A stretch of 64,000 nt of DNA from Xylanibacter ruminicola Ga6B6 (GTDB lineage: Bacteria > Bacteroidota > Bacteroidia > Bacteroidales > Bacteroidaceae). The stretch is taken from contig NZ_JHXD01000005.1 in NCBI RefSeq assembly GCF_000687715.1, positions 97,549-161,548 on the forward strand. The letters are read 5' to 3'. Made by a program: the position numbers and the translations under genes. Below the pieces are notes generated by a model, which ran no database searches, was not told the DNA's origin, and worked only from the letters and a program-made list of their open reading frames with translations. Each line of letters opens with the position of its first letter. The stretch's first letter is position 1. Positions 27,801-34,715 of this stretch are shown one piece after another.

Positions 27801-27980
27801 TCTCTGGGTTACAACTTCGATAAGAAGGTGCTCAAGAGCATTGGCCTGAATGGTTTGAAGCTCTATGTTCAGGGCCGCAACCTGGGTATGCTCTACTCTT
27901 CAATCGACTTTATGGATCTCGATACCGGCCGTACCTACTTCAACCGTGGTGTAACTGCTGGTGTACAGGTTGACTTCTAA
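24843..27980 (+). CDS. SusC-family TonB-dependent transporter, PUL pair 2
   Basis: 1045 residues. The N-terminus is long (MKDIGKSSLNNSWGMLQRL) before the hydrophobic signal core; cleavage is likely after AFAQ (about residue 35). A CarboxypepD_reg-like domain follows (GTVVDVQGEPIIGASVVVKG), then LLDEVVVVGYGVQRKSDVTGAL, a plug with SSTAIYGSRGANGVVLVTTKRGQEGK, and the barrel ending VQVDF with terminal Phe. The -7 box lies 51 nt upstream, and the SusD partner starts 25 nt after the stop. The pair would import oligosaccharides made by the surface enzymes. It differs clearly from pairs 1 and 3 in sequence, so a different ligand is likely. Confidence 0.95.
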   Translation: MKDIGKSSLNNSWGMLQRLMFTVLFAVFAIGAFAQNKVTGTVVDVQGEPIIGASVVVKGTSNGTVTDFDGKFTVANAPAKGNLVISYVGYRSQTIALGGKSDIKITLEEDKQLLDEVVVVGYGVQRKSDVTGALTRVGEKELNARPVNNAFEALQGKAAGVDITTSERPGTVGSIAIRGQRSISAGKGPLYVVDGVPLQATSLDALNPRDIESIDILKDASSTAIYGSRGANGVVLVTTKRGQEGKMQVSYSGSLTFEKIVDKSPAMSASDYITWRRWAYYNMSPDKYTPGDQPTMEQDKNFFGGDDTALANVMKGWAGGSWDGSKVTDTDWTDMVTQTGLTQEHTLSARGGTKNIAGFVSFGYLRNEGTQKGQTFERYNFSASADVKGNKWFKTGGSFNASYGIQQYGYSKAYGTSSGPTDLYGAAKAILRYTLPYDENGDIITQPGGSTTNTYSIIDEWTKSNDNRQNFRLLGSFYAQIDLGQIYEPLQGLMWKTQFGPEFRYYRNGNFLDSSSISRAGGNNTVSRGDGHQLAWTLDNMLMYNRTFGEHTVGVTLLQSASKTKSESSSISEENVPIPSFLWNNLGAVDVTDTKYKVGIGSGTSGNQLASYMARVNYSFMDRYLLTASARWDGASVLAEGKKWDFFPSMALGWRMEQEEFLKNVSWLDQLKLRLGVGVTGNAAVSPYGTLGLINSYWMPFSTGNSQILVTNEPYYSNSQVQMPNKNLGWEKTTQWNLGIDFSFLKGRIGGTIDMYTSRTSDLILDMSIPSLSGYPSMKTNVGKTKNKGIELTLNTIPVLTKDFTWNSNLNLAWQKDEIVELANGKEDDVNNAWFIGQSIAVYYGYEAAGLWQESDAAEMAKFNENGEKFTAGSVRPVDQNGDYKINADDRVILGNKNPRLTAGWSNTISWKGFELTLDLQGRFKYMVSTGGEGQLGMYQQREISYWTPSNTGAEWQKPVYSQAGGDPYSGLLGFKNASFIKIRNLSLGYNFDKKVLKSIGLNGLKLYVQGRNLGMLYSSIDFMDLDTGRTYFNRGVTAGVQVDF

Positions 27981-28005
27981 TCACTAACATTAATACAATA
28001 CAATT

Positions 28006-30141
28006 ATGAAATATATCAGCAATAAAATAGTTTGCGGTGCACTGTCGATGTTTACCCTGCTGGGCACAACCTCATGTGGCAACGATTTCCTGAAGGAAGA
28101 TGCTGGACACCTTTATTCGGATGCACTGCTGGAAGACGAGTCTGGTGCTTTGAAGATGGCTGCCGGACTCTATGGTAACATCCGCTGGCACTTCGGTTAC
28201 GAGTGGGCTTACGGTATTACCCTTTATGGTTGCGATGAGTTTACCAATGGAGCCGACCTGACCGCCGAGCCTTGGAATACATACGATAACCGTTTGAATC
28301 CTCAGGACTGTACACCTGCTCTGGGTGCTGCTAACAAGAACTGTCCTGCCGTATCAGCTCTCTGGGATCAGATGTACTACGGTATCTCTACCGCCAACCT
28401 GATTATCAGCAAGGCCGATAACGTTACTAAGGAAGATTCGCGTAACAAGGCACTTGGCGAGGCTCACTTCCTGCGTGGTTACAACTACTATCGCCTGTTC
28501 TGCCAGTATGGTGGCGTGGTACTCGAGACCGAGCCTGCCAATGGTACTGTTAAGAAGAGCTTTACCCGTGCCAGCGAGGAGGAGACTCTGAACCTGATTA
28601 TCGACGACTTCGAAAAGGCTTATCAGATGCTGCCAAAGGATAAGTGGCGTGGCAACGGTACTTGGACCAAATATACCGCAGCCCACTTCCTGGCTAAGGC
28701 CCTGCTGTATCGCCAGAGTGAGCGTTGCGCTTCTTGGGCTTCGAGCTATGATAAGAGTGCCGACCTGAATCGTGCTATCTCGCTTTGCGACGAGGTGATT
28801 GCTGCTTGCCCACTGGCTCCCGACTACTGGGATCTGTATGCCAAGTGGACTGGTATCGACTGTCCTAACGAGGGCCTGTCAGAAATCCTGATGGCTGCCG
28901 AGCACAATGAGGATAAGACCACTCAGGGTCGTTTCGGTAACCGTACCTATAACTACTTCGATCCTCAGTTCTCTAACTTCTCAGGTGGTTGGGTTCAGCG
29001 TGGTCAGTACATCGGTGGTATGGACTTCCAGCGTTGCCGTCCTACTGAGTATGCTTACTCTGTTTACGACAATGTGAACGATGCCCGTATGTGGAAGACC
29101 TTCAAGACCGTTTACGGTTTGAACCATGCTGCTAAGAAGGATGCCGACGTGATTTCACAGAACGGTATCACAGCCGATCAGGTTCCCGATCTGGGCGACG
29201 AGGGTATCATCTTCATCCTGAACAAGAAGAGCGATGCTCGTTTCGATGGCAATCCTTACGGAACATTCGGTCGTGGTGGCGATGTACACAGCTTTGTTAA
29301 TCCTCTTACAGGTAAGTGGGTGCCCAATGCTTTCGTTACTTTCCAGGATGGCAAGTACGTGCTGAACACCTATACTGGTAACCCCTCAACCTCTAATGTA
29401 TTCTGCGGTATCAACAAGACTGCCGATGGTAGCCGTACAGGTGAGAAGGGCGATGCCCACCGCGATGTAATCATGGCTCGTAGTGGTGAAACCTATCTGG
29501 TTAAGGCCGAGTGCCAGGTTCGTATGGGTAACTACCAGGAGGCCATCAACACGGTGAACGTGCTGCGTGCCCGTGGTCAGTGGAAGAAGGGTGAGGACCG
29601 TAGCTACTACACCGATGGTTCGATGGCATTCCTGAAGAGCGATGGTGGTATCACCGATAACTCTACAGCTGCCAGCATCACTCCTAAGAAGAATAAGGAT
29701 AAGGACGGTAAGCAGCTCACTAATGCCGAGGCTTACGCTTTCTCAATGACTCACACCAATACTTATTACCTCTCAACAGGTATTGCCGAGACTACCGATG
29801 CTTCTGATCTGCAGATCAAGAGCTACACTCAGCTGCCTGCCGAGGATGAGGCTATCCTGAAGGAGATTGGTGCAACAAGCGATTACGACCGTATGCTTAA
29901 CTTCGTATTCAACGAGCGTACTCGTGAGCTGTTAGGTGAGTGGAACCGTTGGGATGAGCTGGCTCGTACCGGATTGCTGGTTAAGCGTGCCAAGGCTTTC
30001 AACCCCGAGGCTGCTCCTAACGTACAGGATCGTCACATGTATCGTCCTATTCCTCAGAAGTTCATCGATACTCTGCAGAACGAGGATGGTACTAACCTGA
30101 GCGATGCCGACAAGAAGGCTTGGCAGAACCCTGGTTATTAA
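28006..30141 (+). CDS. SusD-family glycan-binding lipoprotein, PUL pair 2
   Basis: 711 residues, longer than a usual SusD (about 500-650). Lipobox GTTSC gives lipid Cys near residue 24, followed by GNDFLKED. SusD landmarks: LGEAHFLRGYNYYRLFCQYGGVVL, MARSGETYLVKAECQVRMGNYQEAINTVNVLRARG, and near the C-terminus FNERTRELLGEWNRWDELARTG. The extra length is in loop regions (about 280-480 and 520-600) that may shape the binding surface. It is directly downstream of SusC pair 2 and followed by a strong terminator. Sits on the outer membrane as the lid of SusC. Confidence 0.94.
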   Translation: MKYISNKIVCGALSMFTLLGTTSCGNDFLKEDAGHLYSDALLEDESGALKMAAGLYGNIRWHFGYEWAYGITLYGCDEFTNGADLTAEPWNTYDNRLNPQDCTPALGAANKNCPAVSALWDQMYYGISTANLIISKADNVTKEDSRNKALGEAHFLRGYNYYRLFCQYGGVVLETEPANGTVKKSFTRASEEETLNLIIDDFEKAYQMLPKDKWRGNGTWTKYTAAHFLAKALLYRQSERCASWASSYDKSADLNRAISLCDEVIAACPLAPDYWDLYAKWTGIDCPNEGLSEILMAAEHNEDKTTQGRFGNRTYNYFDPQFSNFSGGWVQRGQYIGGMDFQRCRPTEYAYSVYDNVNDARMWKTFKTVYGLNHAAKKDADVISQNGITADQVPDLGDEGIIFILNKKSDARFDGNPYGTFGRGGDVHSFVNPLTGKWVPNAFVTFQDGKYVLNTYTGNPSTSNVFCGINKTADGSRTGEKGDAHRDVIMARSGETYLVKAECQVRMGNYQEAINTVNVLRARGQWKKGEDRSYYTDGSMAFLKSDGGITDNSTAASITPKKNKDKDGKQLTNAEAYAFSMTHTNTYYLSTGIAETTDASDLQIKSYTQLPAEDEAILKEIGATSDYDRMLNFVFNERTRELLGEWNRWDELARTGLLVKRAKAFNPEAAPNVQDRHMYRPIPQKFIDTLQNEDGTNLSDADKKAWQNPGY

Positions 30142-30214
30142 TTCTTCCAACTAGACATAATTTGGTTCATACATATAAATGTTAACAGATTAATTAAGGT
30201 TAGTTGTTTTTTGA

Positions 30215-30260
30215 AAACCGCCCCATGAGTAGCGACTCATCGGGGCGGTTTCTTGTTTTT
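30215..30260 (+). terminator. Rho-independent terminator after SusC/SusD pair 2
   Basis: Stem AAACCGCCCC-ATGAGT (30215-30230) pairs with ACTCAT-GGGGCGGTTT (30235-30251, one bulged C), followed by a T-rich tract. Confidence 0.92.
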
Positions 30261-30263
30261 TCC

Positions 30264-30366
30264 AAAAAGTAGCTTTTCGATTAGTGAAAAGTAACTTTTT
30301 GATATGTGAATACTTATTGTTGTTTATGTGAAAAGTAGCTTTTTGAAGGGTGAAAAGTTACTTTTC
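30264..30366. repeat. 22-bp period palindromic tandem repeat
   Basis: Copies of AAAAGTAGCTTTT-type palindromes begin at 30264, 30287, 30331 and 30353, that is 23, 44 and 22 bp apart. A decayed fifth copy fits near 30309. The last copy contains the HTCS stop codon (30358-30360). Each unit is self-complementary (AAAAG...CTTTT). Function unknown. Confidence 0.75.
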
Positions 30367-33300
30367 GCCCTTACCGAATTTGCTGGGGGGAACACCGTAC
30401 TTTTCTTTGAAGCACTTGTAGAAGTAAGTGGGCGATTGGAATCCTACTTTGTAGCTTACTTCGGTGACGTTCAGATCGCCCTCGATAAGCAGTTCGGCGG
30501 CACGCTTCAATCGCTCGTTCTGCAGATAGCTGTTGGGCGACATGCCTGTAAACTCCTTCATCTTGCCATAGAACTTGGTACGCCCCATTTTTAGCAGCGA
30601 GGCAAGGGTATCCACATTAAAGTCGGCATCGCCTAAGCGCTGGGCCACGATGGTCTCCATCTTCTCGCGGAAACGCTGGTCGGCCTCGTCGGTGATGATG
30701 GGGGCATTGACCATCGATGCTTGGCCATTGGCTATTGACGATTGACCATTGGTCTGTAGACGGCTGTACCACTGGATGAGCTGGGTAATGCGCAGTACCA
30801 GTAGCTCAAAGTTGCAGGGCTTTACCATATAGTCGTCGGCACCAGCCTTGTATCCACGCAGCAACTGGTCGTCGCCATCCAGTGCGGTAAGCATAATCAT
30901 TGGTGTGTTGCGTGTAGCCTCGTTGGCACGAAGCTGGCGCACAATCTCAAAGCCGTTTACATCAGGCAGCATCACATCGCAAAGAATCAGACTTGGTTGC
31001 TGCTCGCCGATTTCGTTCAGCGCCTTCTGTCCTTCGGTATAGCTGATGGTACGGAAATAGCGGCCCACACTCTCACGAATCTGATCAAGCATGTCGGGAT
31101 CGTCCTCGATGATAGCCACGGTATAGTTCTCGTTAAAGGCCACAGGAGCCAGTTCACGTATATGGTCGGGCGTAGGTTCGGGCTCGTATTGGGTATTCAC
31201 CGCAGTGCTGCCAGCATAGTCGTCGGCACTGTAAACATCGGCGGTGGCGGGGATGGTAACGATGAAACGTGAGCCACCTTCGGCAGCAATGCGCTCGTAG
31301 GCTAAACGTCCTTTGTGGAGCAAGGCCGACTGATAGGCGGTGTACAATCCGATACCCATACCACCCTGCGATACGTAGCCGTGCATAAAGGGCTGGTAAA
31401 GCTGTGGTATCTGCAGCTCACTGATGCCAGGACCGCTATCCTCAACAATCAGTTGTAGTTGCTGCTGATCGTCGGTAAGCTTGGCCTTCAGACTGATGCT
31501 ACCACCCTGTGGGGTGTATTTGATGGCGTTTGAGAGCAGGTTGTAGAGAATGGTCTCGATGAGATGCGGATCGAACGTCAATCGGTGCTGATGGGCGAAT
31601 GGGGTAAAGGTGAGCGACTGATCCTTGCGGGCGGCCACCTCGCGGAACTCGTCGCAGGTGGTGCGGGCCAGTTTGATGATATCGTCCTCAACCACAGCCA
31701 AACGCTGGTTACCCGTGTTAATGCGGCGGAACTCCATCAGTTGGTTAACCAATTTTGAGAGTCGAAGTGTGCCACGACGCACCGTCTGTACCGCTGAACG
31801 CGATACCTGTGCATCGTTACCCTTCTGTGTGAGCTTGTCGGCGGCACCACTGATGATGGCCAGTGGTGTGCGGAACTCATGGGCGATATGGGTAAAGAAG
31901 TTCAAACGGAAGGTGGTGAGCTCCTTCTCTACACGTATCTGCTGGTCGAGTTCGAAGTTGCGGCGCCAAGAGCGGTAGAAGTACCAGCACAACACGCCAA
32001 TAATAAAGAGGTAGATGAGCCAAGCCCACCATGTGTTGTACCAAGGCTGACGGATAATTACCGTAAACACATACTCCTCGCTCCACTGGTTGTTCTTGTT
32101 CAGCGAACTCAGGTGGAACTGGTAGGTTCCTGGTGGCAGTCCGTTGTAGCGGGCGCTGTTATCGCTGGTAAGCTGTCGCCAGTCGTGCTCTAAGCCCTCC
32201 ATATAGTAACGGTATTGGGTTGAGGCAATGCCGGCATAGTCGAGGTTTGAGAAACCTAATTCGATAGAGTTCTGGTCGTGACTCAGTACCAATCGGCGGT
32301 CGCTGGTGGTAAGGTAACGCGCCACACCATCAATGCTTACCATGGTGATGATGGGGCGGCCAGCCTTCTCGGGTGTGTCGGCGTTCAGTCGCTCAGGTTC
32401 CAGTATCATCATACCGTAGGCCGTACCAAACAGCAGTCGGCCATCGGGCAGCATGGCGGTACTGTTCTCGCTGTAGATATTGCTCTCGAGCGTATGACCG
32501 AACTGGTATGAGTTTACCTTGCCATCCTTGCGGATACAAGTGATACCGTTGTCGGTACCTGCCCACACGTTGCCTTGACGGTCGGAGGTAATGCTCAGGA
32601 TATTGTTGGTAATCAGTCCGTCGTGGGTGGTGTAGCCCTGCTGGATGCTGAACTTGCCATCCTGATAGCGGCACTTCTGCAAGCCACCACCACGACCACC
32701 TACCCAGATGTTGCCAGCCGAGTCGGGCATCAGACACGAGATTTCGTCGAAGGGGAAGTCGCCGTGTTGGATGTTATGACTGATGAAATCGTCGTCGGTC
32801 AGCGATTTCTTCAGCATGTCGATATGATACACGCCGTTGTTGGTTGCCAGCCAGTAGTGGTGACGGTTGTCGGCACGGATGATACGAATCAGACTCTCAT
32901 TGTACGAGCGTTTCATCAGGTGTGTGATGTTCAGCAAGCCGTCGGCTTCCAGGCGCACCACAAACAGTCCGTCGCCCCAGGTGGCAATCCACAGGCGACC
33001 TAATGGGTCTTCGGTAATATCGTATATCTGACTGGATGGGAATTCGATAGGCTTACCGTCGATATATAATCCGCCACCGCGAGTGCCCATCCACTGGTGC
33101 CCATGACTGTCCTTGTAATAAGCGTAAACGGCAGCAGGCAGCGTGGTGGCTGTGGCGCTTTGCCACGAGGTGGGGCTCAGTTCGTACAACATGTTGTCGC
33201 GGGTGCTCAGCAGCACGCGGTTGCCGCCCGTGTAGGTTACCATGCGTACAAAGTTACTCCAGTCGCCTTTGCGATTGGGTTGTGGGTAGAAATAGTCGGC

Positions 33301-34569
33301 ATTGGTCTTGTCGGGAGGTAGGATACAGGTGAGTCCTGTTGATTCCTCGCTCAACCAGATACAGCCGCTACGGTCGATGAGGATGTTGTTCAGATAGCTG
33401 TTGCCCACAATGGCCCATGGCGAAGTGGCCGAATAGTGCTGCAGGCGGTCGTTTTGGATGTCGTACACAAACAGGCCGTTACCATAGCTGGCAATGTAGT
33501 ACTGTCCGTCGGCACCTTTCTTGATATTATAACGACGGAAACGCTCAACGGTTGATTTCACGCCCTGCATCAGGTTCAGCACACGCATGTCGCCCTGAGC
33601 GGGGAACACGTACAGTATGCCTGTGCTGTTGCTCACAAAGTAGTTGTCGTCGTTGGTCAGTCCTTCCATCACGGCACCGCTTCGCACGTGGTACTGCTCG
33701 GTGGCCGCTGCTGTGCCCTGTTGGGGGTTAACCATAATCGTCTGGTTATTGGTCATAATCATCCAGCAGCCGTGCCACTGGAAACTGGCGGTTACCATTT
33801 TTATGCTTTTTACATCGGCAGCGATGGGTATGCGTCGTAGTTCGCGCCCGTTCTCATCAAAGGCGTAAACTAATCCGGTGTTGGTGAGTGCCAGCATCTG
33901 CTTGCCTATCTGTATGCCACGTCGGAAGAATATGCCCTTGGCAATGGTTCGTGCCTTACCCTGTGCATCGATGATGGTGATACCCGATGAGGTCATGGCC
34001 CAGAGGCGAGCCTTAGTGTCTTCGAAAGCATCGTTTACGTGATTGATGGGCAAACCGCCGTTAGCCTTGGTATAGTCGGTACAATTCACTGGACCGTCGG
34101 TATTGCCCTTTACGCGGCGCACGCCGCTCTCATCGTCGAACATCCACACCACGCCCTGCTTGCCGCGTATAAATCTGCGATAGGTGCGGGCATGGTCGCC
34201 TTTGTTGGTAAAGTCGATAAAACAACCCGCACGTAAGTCGTAACAGCAATACACGTAGGTACTGGTGCGCATCCACAGGTGTCGCTTATCGTCGTCGGGG
34301 AACACGTAACCCACCACGCCATGGATAGGGTCGGATTCGGGGCCTAGGTTGTAGATGTTGTAGAAGTGGTAGCCATCGTATCGGCACAAGCCGTTGGCTG
34401 CGGCCATCCAGATGTAGCCGTCGGCATCCTGGGTCATGTCGAATATCTGATTGCTGGGCAGACCATCGGCCGAACTGATATGGCGGCTGTTGGTTAGAAT
34501 CTTGTTATGTGCCGACAGCATGCTGCTGATGCCAAGCAGGCACAGTATGAGGTTTTGTTTGAAGTTCAT
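30358..34569 (-). CDS. Hybrid two-component system regulator (HTCS) of the pectin PUL
   Basis: 1403 residues. Signal peptide about 1-20; residues about 25-760 are two-propeller periplasmic sensor repeats (Reg_prop type: DADGYIWMAAANGLCRYDG, GRLWIATWGDGLF, GNVWAGTDNGITCI). Then come a Y_Y_Y domain (about 770-835), a TM helix (about 848-865), HisKA with phospho-acceptor His897 (AHEFRTPL), HATPase_c with Asn1014 (N-box) and DSGPG, a receiver with EDD and phospho-acceptor Asp1198, Thr1228 and Lys1250, and a C-terminal AraC-type DNA-binding domain (about 1305-1403). HTCS proteins sense a periplasmic oligosaccharide and activate their PUL; here that would be an RG-I fragment. The linker before AraC (1272-1291) is encoded by a short repeat of intergenic type. 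It is convergent with SusD pair 2 and divergent from PL11. Confidence 0.95.
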   Translation of the reverse strand: MNFKQNLILCLLGISSMLSAHNKILTNSRHISSADGLPSNQIFDMTQDADGYIWMAAANGLCRYDGYHFYNIYNLGPESDPIHGVVGYVFPDDDKRHLWMRTSTYVYCCYDLRAGCFIDFTNKGDHARTYRRFIRGKQGVVWMFDDESGVRRVKGNTDGPVNCTDYTKANGGLPINHVNDAFEDTKARLWAMTSSGITIIDAQGKARTIAKGIFFRRGIQIGKQMLALTNTGLVYAFDENGRELRRIPIAADVKSIKMVTASFQWHGCWMIMTNNQTIMVNPQQGTAAATEQYHVRSGAVMEGLTNDDNYFVSNSTGILYVFPAQGDMRVLNLMQGVKSTVERFRRYNIKKGADGQYYIASYGNGLFVYDIQNDRLQHYSATSPWAIVGNSYLNNILIDRSGCIWLSEESTGLTCILPPDKTNADYFYPQPNRKGDWSNFVRMVTYTGGNRVLLSTRDNMLYELSPTSWQSATATTLPAAVYAYYKDSHGHQWMGTRGGGLYIDGKPIEFPSSQIYDITEDPLGRLWIATWGDGLFVVRLEADGLLNITHLMKRSYNESLIRIIRADNRHHYWLATNNGVYHIDMLKKSLTDDDFISHNIQHGDFPFDEISCLMPDSAGNIWVGGRGGGLQKCRYQDGKFSIQQGYTTHDGLITNNILSITSDRQGNVWAGTDNGITCIRKDGKVNSYQFGHTLESNIYSENSTAMLPDGRLLFGTAYGMMILEPERLNADTPEKAGRPIITMVSIDGVARYLTTSDRRLVLSHDQNSIELGFSNLDYAGIASTQYRYYMEGLEHDWRQLTSDNSARYNGLPPGTYQFHLSSLNKNNQWSEEYVFTVIIRQPWYNTWWAWLIYLFIIGVLCWYFYRSWRRNFELDQQIRVEKELTTFRLNFFTHIAHEFRTPLAIISGAADKLTQKGNDAQVSRSAVQTVRRGTLRLSKLVNQLMEFRRINTGNQRLAVVEDDIIKLARTTCDEFREVAARKDQSLTFTPFAHQHRLTFDPHLIETILYNLLSNAIKYTPQGGSISLKAKLTDDQQQLQLIVEDSGPGISELQIPQLYQPFMHGYVSQGGMGIGLYTAYQSALLHKGRLAYERIAAEGGSRFIVTIPATADVYSADDYAGSTAVNTQYEPEPTPDHIRELAPVAFNENYTVAIIEDDPDMLDQIRESVGRYFRTISYTEGQKALNEIGEQQPSLILCDVMLPDVNGFEIVRQLRANEATRNTPMIMLTALDGDDQLLRGYKAGADDYMVKPCNFELLVLRITQLIQWYSRLQTNGQSSIANGQASMVNAPIITDEADQRFREKMETIVAQRLGDADFNVDTLASLLKMGRTKFYGKMKEFTGMSPNSYLQNERLKRAAELLIEGDLNVTEVSYKVGFQSPTYFYKCFKEKYGVPPSKFGKGEK

Positions 34570-34591
34570 TGATGTTAGTTGTTATTTGGTG

Positions 34592-34620
34592 CAAAAGTAG
34601 CTATTATTTCCGAGAAATAA
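34592..34620 (-). promoter_or_regulatory. HTCS promoter with adjoining palindrome
   Basis: Minus-strand TACTTTTG (34592-34599) lies 22 nt before the HTCS ATG. Directly upstream is TTATTTC-cga-GAAATAA (34604-34620), a perfect 7-bp palindrome that could be an operator. Confidence 0.5.
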
Positions 34621-34629
34621 GCACGTAAA

Positions 34630-34694
34630 ACGAACAATTCTACAGATTTTTGTATAAAAAGTCGAGCGCATATTATAAATAAGGCGTAAATTTG
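34630..34694 (+). promoter_or_regulatory. PL11 promoter with ACGAACAAT element
   Basis: TAAATTTG (34687-34694) lies 21 nt before the PL11 ATG. ACGAACAAT (34630-34638) matches the element ahead of SusC pair 2, but it lies 48 bp from this box. Confidence 0.5.
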
Positions 34695-34715
34695 CAGCAA
34701 AAACATGATTTAACG

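Noticed and set aside
30264..30366. CRISPR-like array from the 22-bp repeats
   Set aside because: There are no unique spacers of 25-40 bp, no leader and no cas genes; the units are palindromic and almost contiguous.
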